Shown here: positions 42,087 to 50,510 of the stretch, one piece after another | Position numbering within the stretch: position 1 is the first letter of the stretch | Layout: each line of letters begins with the position of its first letter | Position numbers and translations under genes: made by a program | The notes under the pieces: model-generated | Seen by the model: the letters and a program-made list of their open reading frames with translations, nothing else | Databases searched by the model: none | Told to the model about the DNA's origin: nothing | DNA from: DASZQL01 sp964391865 | Lineage (GTDB): Bacteria > Planctomycetota > Phycisphaerae > Phycisphaerales > UBA1924 | Direction: 5' to 3' | DNA length: 64,000 nt | NCBI GenBank assembly: GCA_964391865.1 | Contig: CAYMNQ010000004.1 | Coordinates: 1 to 64,000 of the forward strand

Positions 42087-43861
42087 TGCCGACGCCGCAC
42101 GAGGATCTCGAGCACGCGGGAATGCACTTCCGGGCCGGACGTTTGGAGGAGGCGCGGACCGCTCTGAATCGCGTGCTGCGCAAGCGGCCGGGGGATGGCG
42201 CGGCCAACCACCTGCTCGCGCTCATCTTCATCGCGCTCAAGCAGCGCGAACGGGCGTTCGGGCCGGCGCGGCTGGCGGTGAGCGCGTTGCCCGAGGATGC
42301 TTCCGCGCGGAACACGCTGGGGCTGCTGCTGCTCGGGCGGCGCGAGTACGCGGCGGCCGAGGCGTTGCTGCAAGAGGCGACACGGCTCGACCCGTCGTCT
42401 TGGCGATGCCGGGTGGGGCTTTCGCGCGTGCTGCTGGCGCGGAGCAAGGCGGACTCCGCGCTGAGCGAGGCCCGCGCCGCGATCGCGCTGAATCCTCATT
42501 CACCGGAAGCGCGGCAATTGGCGATCACTTGCCTCCTCAACTCCGGGCGAGCGAGCGAGGCGGTGCGTGAGCTCCGAGTTGCCACTGAGGTGTTCCCAGA
42601 CGATCCCGAGTTGTCCAGCCTGCACTGCCTCGCGCTGCACTACCCGAGCGATGCCAAGGCTGCGGAGATTGCGGAGGCCCACCGCCGATTCGGTGATCTG
42701 GCGGCGAAGGCCGGCGCGGTGCGCGGGCGATCCACGTTCGACAACGATCGATCGCTCGACCGGCGGCTGCGCGTCGGCTTTGTGTCGCCCGATCTTCGGG
42801 CGCACTCAGTGGCGTACTTTTTCGAGCCGTACATCGAGCACTTCGATCGTGGCGCGATCGAGACGTATTGCTACAGCACCAGCCCCCACGCCGATGCGAC
42901 GACGGCGAGGCTTCGCGCGCACTCGGATCACTGGCGCGAGGTCGGCCCACGCAACCCGGAAGGGTTGGCGCGCGAGGTCGAGCAGGACCGGATCGACGTG
43001 CTCGTCGATCTGTGCGGGCACATGCAGGATCACAGCCTGTTGGCGTTCGCGCGCCGGCTCGCGCCCGTGCAAGCCGCGTGGATCGGCTACCCCGATGTGA
43101 CCGGGGTGCGTGAGATGGACTACCGGCTCGTCGACGGAGTGACGGAACCGCCGGATGATCCGGAGACCGCGGGCTTCGAGCGAAGGATCCGTCTGCCGCG
43201 GTGCTTTCTCGCGTTCCGCCCTGATGCCGCCGCGCCGAACGTCGCCGTGTGCCCGGCGGCTGCTGCGGGGCATATCACCTTCGGCAGTTTCAACGCCGCG
43301 TCGAAGCTCAGTGATGCGTGCCTCGATCTGTGGGCCGGGGCGCTGCGCGCGCTGCCGGGGTCGCGGTTGATCATCAAGTCCGACGGCATGAACGACCCGG
43401 GCGCTCGTGCACGGGTCATTGCCGCGCTCGCGGAGCGCGGCATCGACGCGGGCCGGGTTGAGTGCGTCGGGTACATCGACGCGGTGGATGGGCATCTCGG
43501 GTTGTACGCGCGCGTGGATATCGCTCTGGACACAATCCCGTACCACGGCACGACCACCACCTGCGAGGCGTTGTGGATGGGCGTGCCGGTGGTCACGCTC
43601 GCGGGGCGCACGCACGTTTCGCGCGTCGGGGCGAGCCTGTTGGGTGCGCTGGGGCTCGGCGCGCTGGTGGCGCGCGACCCGGCGGAATTCGCCTCGCTCG
43701 CCGCGCGGCTGGCCGAAGATCACGATCGGCGGCGCGAGCTTCGCGCGGGCCTGCGCGAACGGTTCCACGCATCAGAGCTTGGCGACGGACCAGGGCTCGC
43801 CCGCGCTGTCGATGGCGCATGGCGATCGATGTGGCGCGAATGGTGCGCCGCCGGCCGATGA
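42086..43861 (+). CDS. TPR protein with GT41 (O-GlcNAc-transferase-like) domain
   Basis: 591 residues from GTG 42086, with AAGGAGG five bases upstream; it overlaps trpD by one base. TPR repeats span about residues 1-190. The GT41 domain follows: RLRVGFVSPDLRAHSVAYFF, then DLCGHMQDHSLLAFARRLAP and QAAWIGYPDVTG, then FGSFNAASKLSD and YHGTTTTCEALWMGVPVVTL and AGRTHVSRVGASLL. This last region holds the UDP-sugar site of SPINDLY/OGT-like enzymes. It would transfer a sugar to protein Ser/Thr or to a glycan in the cytoplasm. The coupling to trpD and gmk is unusual. The full catalytic set is present as far as can be judged by eye. Confidence 0.88.
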   Translation: MPTPHEDLEHAGMHFRAGRLEEARTALNRVLRKRPGDGAANHLLALIFIALKQRERAFGPARLAVSALPEDASARNTLGLLLLGRREYAAAEALLQEATRLDPSSWRCRVGLSRVLLARSKADSALSEARAAIALNPHSPEARQLAITCLLNSGRASEAVRELRVATEVFPDDPELSSLHCLALHYPSDAKAAEIAEAHRRFGDLAAKAGAVRGRSTFDNDRSLDRRLRVGFVSPDLRAHSVAYFFEPYIEHFDRGAIETYCYSTSPHADATTARLRAHSDHWREVGPRNPEGLAREVEQDRIDVLVDLCGHMQDHSLLAFARRLAPVQAAWIGYPDVTGVREMDYRLVDGVTEPPDDPETAGFERRIRLPRCFLAFRPDAAAPNVAVCPAAAAGHITFGSFNAASKLSDACLDLWAGALRALPGSRLIIKSDGMNDPGARARVIAALAERGIDAGRVECVGYIDAVDGHLGLYARVDIALDTIPYHGTTTTCEALWMGVPVVTLAGRTHVSRVGASLLGALGLGALVARDPAEFASLAARLAEDHDRRRELRAGLRERFHASELGDGPGLARAVDGAWRSMWREWCAAGR

Positions 43862-43880
43862 AATCACTGTCCCGCTCATC

Positions 43881-44330
43881 TCACCCGCGCGTGATAAACT
43901 CTTCGAGGTACGTCACGGTGTCGTGCAGCTCGCGCGCGTCGTGAGCGTTGAGGTCGCCGATCGAGACCAGCCCGATCGCGACGCCCTCATCATCGACCAC
44001 CGGCACGTGCCGGATGCGGTGCTCGCGCATCGCGCGCCGAAGGTCGGCGATGGGCGTGTTCTCGCGGCAGACGATCGGGCCGATGGTCATCACGCCGTCA
44101 ATGAACGTACCCGCGGGGTCGCGCCGCTCGGCGACGATCCGGGTCAGCACATCGCGCTCGGTGAACATGCCGAGCACGCGCCCGGCGTAGTCCACGACGA
44201 TGACCGACCCCACGCGGCGCTCGTTCATCAGCCGCGCGGCGTCGAGCGCGCTGGCGTCGCGGTGGATTGTCAGCACGCCGTCCGTGCTCATGCGTTGCTT
44301 TTCGTGCAGGAGAGTTGCGGCGGTAGCCAT
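43881..44330 (-). CDS. Two-CBS-domain protein
   Basis: 149 residues from ATG 44330, with AAGGAG eight bases upstream. Two CBS motifs: DGVLTIHRDASALDAARLMN with GSVIVVDYAGRVLGMFTERD, and GPIVCRENTPIADLRRAM with HVPVVDDEGVAIGLVSIGDL. Such stand-alone tandem CBS proteins bind adenine nucleotides as energy sensors and regulate a partner. The partner is unknown here. It converges with the GT41 gene. Confidence 0.9.
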   Translation of the reverse strand: MATAATLLHEKQRMSTDGVLTIHRDASALDAARLMNERRVGSVIVVDYAGRVLGMFTERDVLTRIVAERRDPAGTFIDGVMTIGPIVCRENTPIADLRRAMREHRIRHVPVVDDEGVAIGLVSIGDLNAHDARELHDTVTYLEEFITRG

Positions 44331-44518
44331 AGCGGGCTCCTTGTATGTTCAGGCGGGGTCCATCCGCCGAATCGGGCCGCGGGCGCGAACTCTCTCCAAC
44401 ACGGTGCAGTGTGTGCCGGATTCGCGGCGTTGTCGAGTGCTTTCTTGCTGGAATCCTGCTCGGGCGCGTTCGTTCGTAAGATGTTCGTACTGGTGAAGCG
44501 AATACGCGAACGCCAAAG

Positions 44519-44542
44519 CGGCCGGCGCGTGAGCGCCGGCCG
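44519..44542 (-). terminator. Hairpin terminator after the hyaluronidase-like gene
   Basis: CGGCCGGCGC and GCGCCGGCCG (arms 44519-44528 and 44533-44542) with loop GTGA. It lies about 40 bases after the stop on the minus strand. The T-run after it is weak (CTTTGG). Confidence 0.5.
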
Positions 44543-44582
44543 ATTGAGATTGTTCCGGGGTTGATCTTGAACGAAGCTCGGC

Positions 44583-45899
44583 TCAGTTGCGCGGGCGGCG
44601 GCCGCGGCTCTCCTCGGGGGGTGAGGAGGCCTCATCCTCCCGGCTTGAGCGTCCGTTCGGGCGTTCGTCGCGGGCGGCGTCACGTTCCCGGGAAGCCTGA
44701 GCACGCGAGCGCGTGAACGTCTGCGGCGCGCCTTCATCGGGCGGCGGGGGCTCGACCACCGGCGGGCTGCCGCCGGCGACGGGCGCGGGCGGCGGATCGC
44801 CGGGCGGCGTTGCAGGCTGCGGGGGCTGCGGGGTGCCGGGCGACGGCGGCGTCACCGGCGCGGGGCGCAAGCGGTTCAGCATCGCGGGCATCTCGACGCG
44901 CAGCACGTTCGCGATCTGGTTGTACTGATCGCGGTCCGCCTCGCGCGGGATGTAGTCCCAGAAGAGCACGCCGTCGGCGCCGGCTTCGTACGGCACGCGC
45001 AGCACCATTTCGAGGTCGACCGGATTGATCGTCTGGAACCCGTATAGCCTGTTCACATCCGCGTAACGCAACCATGCGAACGGGACAACAGGACGATCGC
45101 CCGCCACATGCCGGGCGTACTCGATGTTCCCGCGCAGATACGCCTCGAACTCGGACGCCAGCTTCTGGCCCGGGCCCGGTGTGCCGCTCGGGATGCTGTA
45201 GAAATCGCAGTAGCCGTGCGGGAAGAACGCGGTCATCTCGTCGTACAGAGGGCGCATGCGCGCTTCATGCGGCTGGAGCCCGATGAACGGCGCCATGTAC
45301 TTGCCCCACTTCGCGTTCGGGCGGAGCTGCTTGCAAAGCCTGATGGTCTCGAGCAGGAAGCGCTGGGCGGCAGTCTCGAAGTCGATCTTTGCCTGCGCTT
45401 CGAGTGCCGGACCGACGAGCGTCGGGTGTCGCTGACGGGTCCACGCGAGCGAGGCCTGATAGGTCTCTACCGGCACATAGAAACGCTCCCAGATGAACGT
45501 CCACTGCTCGTAGTCGATAATCGCGTAGCCGCTCCAGTTCGGATCGGGGATGAAGTACTCGATGTCAGCCCGCACCTTGTTGAGATGCGCCGTCATGTCG
45601 GTGTTCTGAGGGATGCCGCCGTGCTCCGCGCGCCCGCCGTAGAAACGCGGGTACAGCCCGAACTGGTGCTCATACAGCACGACCACATCGCGTTGGATCG
45701 GCACGCCGCTCAGGTCGACCGACGGCTCGTACCGCCCCGTCACGGCCCAGTGATACGTGTAGTTGAACTCCTGCTGCGGCTGGGTCGGCGCCGGCGGATC
45801 AACGCGGGCGAGCGCGCCGGGGGCTACGGTCCCCAGCAGGCCGGCGAGCGCGAGCATGCCGGCGGCGGTGGTCGTCAAGAAGCGCGGCGTGGTGGGCAT
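44583..45899 (-). CDS. Secreted hyaluronidase (GH56) homologue
   Basis: 438 residues from ATG 45899, with GGAAGGA six bases upstream. Signal peptide residues about 1-31 (ending APGALA). The body matches animal-type hyaluronidases: LYEHQFGLYPRFY, GGIPQNTDMTAHLNKVRADI, FIPDPNWSGYAIIDYEQW, AAQRFLLETIRLCKQLRPNA followed by KWGKYMAPF, and VVPFAWLRYADVNRLYGF with YEAGADGVLFWDYI. Asp129 and Glu131 in IDYEQW align with the catalytic pair of GH56. A Pro-rich tail of about 100 residues follows and ends in Arg/Ser/Glu. GH56 enzymes cut hyaluronan or chondroitin. GH56 members that I know are mainly animal or fungal, so a bacterial copy is notable. Substrate is unproven. Confidence 0.75.
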   Translation of the reverse strand: MPTTPRFLTTTAAGMLALAGLLGTVAPGALARVDPPAPTQPQQEFNYTYHWAVTGRYEPSVDLSGVPIQRDVVVLYEHQFGLYPRFYGGRAEHGGIPQNTDMTAHLNKVRADIEYFIPDPNWSGYAIIDYEQWTFIWERFYVPVETYQASLAWTRQRHPTLVGPALEAQAKIDFETAAQRFLLETIRLCKQLRPNAKWGKYMAPFIGLQPHEARMRPLYDEMTAFFPHGYCDFYSIPSGTPGPGQKLASEFEAYLRGNIEYARHVAGDRPVVPFAWLRYADVNRLYGFQTINPVDLEMVLRVPYEAGADGVLFWDYIPREADRDQYNQIANVLRVEMPAMLNRLRPAPVTPPSPGTPQPPQPATPPGDPPPAPVAGGSPPVVEPPPPDEGAPQTFTRSRAQASRERDAARDERPNGRSSREDEASSPPEESRGRRPRN

Positions 45900-46172
45900 C
45901 GTCGTCCTTCCTTCCATCCCTGCGAACAACTCACGCGGCGCGCCGATCGCGTCGCTGGAGTCCAGCATCGGAACCTTTCTCCATCGAAATCAGCGCGGAA
46001 CGTGGCAAACCGGGCGACGCGTGTGAAGCCGCAACGGGCCCGCGCTCTGGCCCATCCGGGACGTCCGTATCACGCGAATCGCGCGGGAGAGTTCGTCAAG
46101 CGCCTTGGCGCGAATCCGCGCAATCGCGCGTGAAACCCTGCCGAGCGTGACGGCTGCGTAGACTCCCCGCCC

Positions 46173-47057
46173 ATGCGCGGCTTCGCCGGTTCCATTATGC
46201 TCATCGCGTCCGCGATCGGCTTCGGCTTCATGCCGCTCTTCCGCTCATGGGCCCAGCAGGGCGGCTGCGGCTTGTACGCGATGCTCTTCTTCCGCTTCGC
46301 CGCCGCGGGCGTGCTGCTGGGCATGTGGTGCGCGCTTGCGCGGAAGCGACTGCCCCGCTTATCGGTCCTGCTTGTGCTGATCGGCATGGGCGCCGTGCTT
46401 TATGTGGGCGAATCATTCGCGTACTTCAAGGCGCTCGACGTGGGCACTTCACCCGCCCTGGTCGCGTTATTGCTCTATGCGTACCCGGCGATCGTCACGC
46501 TGCTCTCGCGCGCGCTGTTCCGAGAACCGCTGTCGCCCGCACGACTCGCCGCCGTCGCGCTCGCGATCCTCGGCACGCTGCTCGCGGTGTGGGGGCCGGT
46601 GGAAGAGACGCCCGCGCTGGGCATCGTGCTGGGCTTGCTGACGGCGGTGACCTACGCCGCGTACATCCTGATCGGCTCGCGCCTGCCGCGTGACCTCGAC
46701 CCGGCGGTGTCGTCTGCGGTCGTGATCTCTTCAGCCGCAATTGTCTACGCGGTGCTGACCATTGCGACAGACTCGCCGCGCCCCGCCGCGCCGATCGGCT
46801 GGGTGGGCGTCGCGTGTCTGGCGATGATCTCGACCGTCATGTCGCTGACACTCTTCCTCGCCGGGTTGCGCCTGGTCGGGCCGGTGCGCGCATCCACGCT
46901 CTCCACCGTCGAAGCCCTGTCGGCGGTGATCGTCGCGTGGGCGTTCATGGGCGAACCGCTGACGGCGGCTCAGATGGGTGGGGGAGCGATGATCATCGCC
47001 GCCGCCGTCTGGACGGCGCGAACCGCGGCGCCGAAGACCGAACCCGAAGCGATCTGA
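46173..47057 (+). CDS. EamA/DMT-family transporter
   Basis: 294 residues with about ten membrane segments in two halves. The first half reads IMLIASAIGFGFMPLFRSWA, ends ARLAAVALAILGTLLAVWGP. The second half has GIVLGLLTAVTYAAYILIGS and ISTVMSLTLFLAGLRLVGP. Both halves carry the EamA repeat. It is a cytoplasmic-membrane drug/metabolite exporter; the substrate cannot be told from sequence. Divergent from the hyaluronidase-like gene and apparently single. Confidence 0.9.
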   Translation: MRGFAGSIMLIASAIGFGFMPLFRSWAQQGGCGLYAMLFFRFAAAGVLLGMWCALARKRLPRLSVLLVLIGMGAVLYVGESFAYFKALDVGTSPALVALLLYAYPAIVTLLSRALFREPLSPARLAAVALAILGTLLAVWGPVEETPALGIVLGLLTAVTYAAYILIGSRLPRDLDPAVSSAVVISSAAIVYAVLTIATDSPRPAAPIGWVGVACLAMISTVMSLTLFLAGLRLVGPVRASTLSTVEALSAVIVAWAFMGEPLTAAQMGGGAMIIAAAVWTARTAAPKTEPEAI

Positions 47058-47152
47058 CGAGAGGCTTCACACAATTCTCAATCATCGGCGTGTCCCAACA
47101 CCGCCCGCGGCGAATTACGCTACCGCCACGCACCCCGATTCGGAGACTATTC

Positions 47153-48166
47153 ATGCACGGACCACTCGATCGTCGCCAAGTGTTGAAGACGCTCGCCGGG
47201 GTCAGCGCGGCGGCGATTGTGCCCGGCGCGCTGACGGGCTGCGCGAATCCCCATCGCGGTGGAACTTCCGCCACGGCATCGACGCGCCGCGCGATGCGCA
47301 TCGCCCACCTCACCGACATCCATATCCAGCCGGAACTCGGCGCGACCGAGGGCTTCGCGCGATGCCTCGATCATGTGCAGTCCCAGCCCGACCGCCCGGA
47401 CCTCATCATCACCGGCGGCGACCTGATCTTTGACGGCTTCGAACGCGACGAAGCCCGCACGCGTCTCCAGTGGGAACTCTTCACGAAGACGCTCCGCGAT
47501 CACACCAGCATCCCGGTCCGCCATTGCCTGGGCAATCACGACATCTGGGGATGGAACAAGAAGAAGAGCGGGACCACGGGGAGCGAGCCCATGTGGGGCA
47601 AGAAATGGGCCGTCGAAGCGCTCGAACTCGAGGGTCGCTACCACTCGTTCGATCAGAACGGCTGGCACATCGTGGTTCTGGACTCGACGCACCCCGACCC
47701 GGAGAATCCCGACGGCTACATCGCCCTGCTCGACGACGAGCAGGCCGACTGGCTGGCGCGCGACCTGAACGGCCGGCGCGCGCGCAACGTGATGGTTGTT
47801 TCGCACATCCCGATCGCGAGCGCCGTGGCCCTGTTCCCATGGGTCACAAAGAGCAACACGGCCGCCGACAAAGCTGTGCAGCGCCACCGCGAGCTCAACG
47901 ACGGCTGGATGCATACGGACAATCACCGCATGAGAATGCTCTTCCGCGACCATGGGCAGGTGCGGCTCTGTTTGAGCGGACACCTCCACCGCACCGACCG
48001 CGTCGACTTCGAAGGGTCAACCTACCTCTGCGGCGGGGCGGTGAGCGGCTCATGGTGGAAAGGCCCCAACGATCTCACCCGCGAGGGGTACAACCTCGTC
48101 GACCTTTTCGACGACGGGTCGTTCACCTACCACTACGTCGAGTACGGCTGGACGGCGAAGGCGTGA
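47153..48166 (+). CDS. Exported metallophosphoesterase (calcineurin-like), Tat lipoprotein-like
   Basis: 337 residues from ATG 47153. Twin-arginine motif in LDRRQVLKTLAGV and a lipobox-like LTGC at about residue 26. Metal motifs in order: LTDIHI, GGDLIFDGFE, GNHDIWGW, VSHIPI and GHLHRTDRV. These are the five phosphoesterase blocks with all expected Asp, Asn and His. It should hydrolyse a phosphomonoester or diester outside the membrane; the substrate is not known. It follows the EamA gene by 95 bases on the same strand. Confidence 0.9.
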   Translation: MHGPLDRRQVLKTLAGVSAAAIVPGALTGCANPHRGGTSATASTRRAMRIAHLTDIHIQPELGATEGFARCLDHVQSQPDRPDLIITGGDLIFDGFERDEARTRLQWELFTKTLRDHTSIPVRHCLGNHDIWGWNKKKSGTTGSEPMWGKKWAVEALELEGRYHSFDQNGWHIVVLDSTHPDPENPDGYIALLDDEQADWLARDLNGRRARNVMVVSHIPIASAVALFPWVTKSNTAADKAVQRHRELNDGWMHTDNHRMRMLFRDHGQVRLCLSGHLHRTDRVDFEGSTYLCGGAVSGSWWKGPNDLTREGYNLVDLFDDGSFTYHYVEYGWTAKA

Positions 48167-48349
48167 TCCGATACGACCCATAACCGGCGTCCCGAGCGGC
48201 AAATCCCGCAAAATCGCGCGCGGGCGCTTGCATTCCGTCGGCCCGGCTTCACTCTTGAGTCAGGCGGATGCCGCGAACCATCGCCGGCCATCCGCAGGGA
48301 TACACCGCGCTCCCACTTCCGGGCGCGCCAAGAGCAGGGAGTCCAAGAG

Positions 48350-49180
48350 ATGTCGATCGCGTTCGCGCTTTCCGTCGCCGTCACGTCCGGTGTTCTCGCC
48401 GCGGGCCCGGTGCAGAGCTACAGCCGCTCGCCCGACCCGTCGCGTTCCGAGGGGCTGCGCAGCGCGCGCCCGTTCCTGCCCATCGCAGACCCGCGCCCGG
48501 GCGACCGGCTGCTCTCGCCCGCGCCGTGGCCCGACAACCGCACCGATGATCCCCGGCGCGAGCAGAATGGGCGGCTGTGGTACCCGCGCGTCACGGTCGG
48601 CACGCGCTCGCCGCTCGCCGAACTGCCGCTGGGCACGCCCGGTGCCGCGTCGTTCGGCGCTTCGCCCGAGGGCAACGACCAGCTGATCTTCGTCCGTTCG
48701 TCGCCGCGCCTGCCGATCGTTGCGATCAGCCCCTTTGTTGATGTTGATGCGCGCACGACCGACGAGATCGAGCGCGAGGTGCCGCTGATCGGCCGCGTGC
48801 CCACCAAGCTGCGCTCCGCGCAGATCCTCCGCGAGCTGAAGGAAGCGCAGCTCCAGTGGCTCAAGGAAGAGGGCTACATCCTCTCCGTGCGCACTCACGC
48901 GAACCCGGCGGCGATCATCAAGCAGCAGCAGACACAAGAACGCGCCGGCGGCGAGCACGCCGCCGCCGACGAAGCCGCAGAATCGCCCGAGCCCCGCGCC
49001 ATCATGAAAATCCGCGAACGCGGCACCGGCGAGCCCCCAACACCCATCGCGGGCGGCACCAACGTCGAACGTCCGACGCTGACAGACGCGAGCGCCCTCA
49101 CGCCGAAGAAAGCGCCGATCGTGATCGTGCGGCACGCTCTTCCGACTGCAGAGCAATCCACAACACCGGTCGCAGACTGA
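48350..49180 (+). CDS. Secreted protein of unknown function
   Basis: 276 residues from ATG 48350, with GGGAG upstream. Signal-peptide-like N-terminus (MSIAFALSVAVTSGVLA). The middle is Pro/Arg-rich. A more conserved part reads DQLIFVRSSPRLPIVAISPF and VPLIGRVPTKLRSAQILREL followed by KEAQLQWLKEEGYI. The C-terminal part is Ala/Glu/Thr-rich and looks disordered. No enzyme motif or family recognised. It is a single gene with an intergenic region on both sides. Confidence 0.6.
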   Translation: MSIAFALSVAVTSGVLAAGPVQSYSRSPDPSRSEGLRSARPFLPIADPRPGDRLLSPAPWPDNRTDDPRREQNGRLWYPRVTVGTRSPLAELPLGTPGAASFGASPEGNDQLIFVRSSPRLPIVAISPFVDVDARTTDEIEREVPLIGRVPTKLRSAQILRELKEAQLQWLKEEGYILSVRTHANPAAIIKQQQTQERAGGEHAAADEAAESPEPRAIMKIRERGTGEPPTPIAGGTNVERPTLTDASALTPKKAPIVIVRHALPTAEQSTTPVAD

Positions 49181-49639
49181 CCCGAAGGTCCCAGGCATAT
49201 CGACATGGGGCGAGAGCCTTTCGTCGCGGCGGCGCGTAGTTCGAGACCTCCAGCACGCCCGCGCCACATCAGCCGCTCGCGGCGAACGACGGCTGACGCC
49301 CAGACGATCTCCGGCGTCTCCTTGACCTCGCCCGGTCACGGCGACATCGTCGTCAGCGCGCCGTACCTCAGCGGCACGCCTGTGCGCTCCGGCGCGCGCA
49401 CGCTCCCCGACGGCTCCCGCCCCGGGTTCGTCCGAGTCCGCTCGAGCGGCAGCACAGGGCCACGGCCGAGAACACGGTCCATAAACCTCCCACGAGCTCG
49501 CCGCTCCTCCACACGCACACAGCCGGCGAGCGAACCCGCTGGGGGAGAGAAACCCGAGCGCCCCGCTCCATACGGACTATGCCGATGGAATGGGGCGTTT
49601 GGCGATTTTGGAGTTCGATTCGTCGAGCAATCAAGCGCT
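49181..49639. other. Intergenic region with direct-repeat copy
   Basis: About 460 bases between the secreted protein gene and the toxin gene, which is on the other strand. It has no credible gene: the open frame starting at 49205 is compositionally unlike its neighbours. It holds direct-repeat copy 1 (49558-49613). Confidence 0.5.
49558..49613. repeat. Direct repeat flanking the toxin-antitoxin genes, copy 1
   Basis: About 55 bases resembling 50323-50378: CCCCGCTCCATACGGAC, then GCCGATG and GGGGCGTTTGG. It forms a CCCCG/CGGGG-type hairpin. It lies 27 bases beyond the toxin stop codon. Confidence 0.7.
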
Positions 49640-50050
49640 TCACGAGAACGGATTGACGATCTGAACGCCGTCGATCACGCGTTTGCTTTGGAGGTCCTCG
49701 GTGTAGAGCTGCGTGACCCCGGCGTCCGCGCATGCCGCGATGAGCAGCGCGTCCCACGGCGAGACTTGATCATCTCGCTGGATTCGGAGAGAGCGATCGA
49801 GTGATGAAATTGCGGGAACAACAATCGGGAAGCACGCGCGGAGCGATGACACCGCCTCTTCGAAATTCCCTTTGAACCGCCCGGTGTTTGACATCGATCG
49901 GATGACGGCGGCAACCTCGCACGCCACCTGCCACCGGATGATGGTCTCTCCGAGCGGCAGCGACTCGATCAACTCCAACGATCGGCGGCGTTTCTTCTCG
50001 TCCGCCGCATCGATCGAGTAGATCAGAATGTTCGTATCAACCGCGTTCAT
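49640..50050 (-). CDS. PIN-domain toxin (VapC-like)
   Basis: 136 residues from ATG 50050. Acidic metal residues Asp5 (NAVDTNIL), Glu45 (VACEVAAVI), Asp100 (PWDALLIAA) and Asp119 (YTEDLQ) give the full PIN set. PIN toxins are ribonucleases, usually cutting tRNA or rRNA. It overlaps the antitoxin gene by 14 bases, so the pair is coupled. Length is normal. The module is bounded by direct repeats. Confidence 0.85.
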   Translation of the reverse strand: MNAVDTNILIYSIDAADEKKRRRSLELIESLPLGETIIRWQVACEVAAVIRSMSNTGRFKGNFEEAVSSLRACFPIVVPAISSLDRSLRIQRDDQVSPWDALLIAACADAGVTQLYTEDLQSKRVIDGVQIVNPFS

Positions 50051-50282
50051 GCATCTCGTCGCGCGTTAAACGGCGACCGCCCGAGTTGAACGCGCCCGAC
50101 TCGCCGATGCGACGGATCGCGTCGATGGCGCGCCGGCGCGAGGGCATGTCTCCCATGCCTGAATCTGCTCCCGCATCCCGGATATGCGCGATGCCGCGGG
50201 TCCCCTCGGGCAGGTCTACGGGCGCTTCGGGCTTGAGCACGCCGTTCTCATAGATGAAAGGGATGTCCTGCTCGCGGTCCAT
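50037..50282 (-). CDS. Antitoxin of DUF104-like (AF2212/PG_0164) type
   Basis: 81 residues from ATG 50282. It reads FIYENGVLKPEAPVDLPEGT, the opening of DUF104-like antitoxins, followed by a Met/Arg-rich segment that would contact the toxin. It would neutralise the toxin encoded just after it and might repress the pair. The frame is open further upstream into the repeat, but no convincing start lies there. Confidence 0.75.
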   Translation of the reverse strand: MDREQDIPFIYENGVLKPEAPVDLPEGTRGIAHIRDAGADSGMGDMPSRRRAIDAIRRIGESGAFNSGGRRLTRDEMHERG

Positions 50283-50322
50283 CCGTGAAGTATATCGGCT
50301 ACGGCTGACCGGATCGATACTC

Positions 50323-50378
50323 GTGCCCCGCTCCATACGGACGACGCCGATGTAACGGGGCGTTTGGTGTTTTTGCGC
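50323..50378. repeat. Direct repeat flanking the toxin-antitoxin genes, copy 2
   Basis: Related to copy 1 at 49558-49613 with changes at a few positions. CCCCG at 50326-50330 pairs with CGGGG at 50356-50360, followed by a T-rich run on the plus strand. It lies 40 bases before the antitoxin start. Confidence 0.7.
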
Positions 50379-50454
50379 TTGACCTGCTTGGTGCGTCCGG
50401 CCGGCGCTCCGAATCAAGGAACCAACGATCTCGATCGGGATGAACGACAAATGA

Positions 50455-50482
50455 AACGGCGAGGGCTTCAGCCCTCGCCGTT
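50455..50482 (-). terminator. Rho-independent terminator of the secreted protein gene 50511-51362
   Basis: AACGGCGAGGGC and GCCCTCGCCGTT arms (50455-50466, 50471-50482) with loop TTCA. On the minus strand TTTCATTTG follows. It is 28 bases after the stop of the gene at 50511. Confidence 0.8.
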
Positions 50483-50510
50483 GGGTGTGGATTCATGCAG
50501 ACCGTTGAAC

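Noticed and set aside
49205..49804. Possible 199-residue gene
   Set aside because: Arg/Ser/Pro-rich low-complexity translation, overlaps the toxin gene and a repeat, no ribosome binding site or motif.
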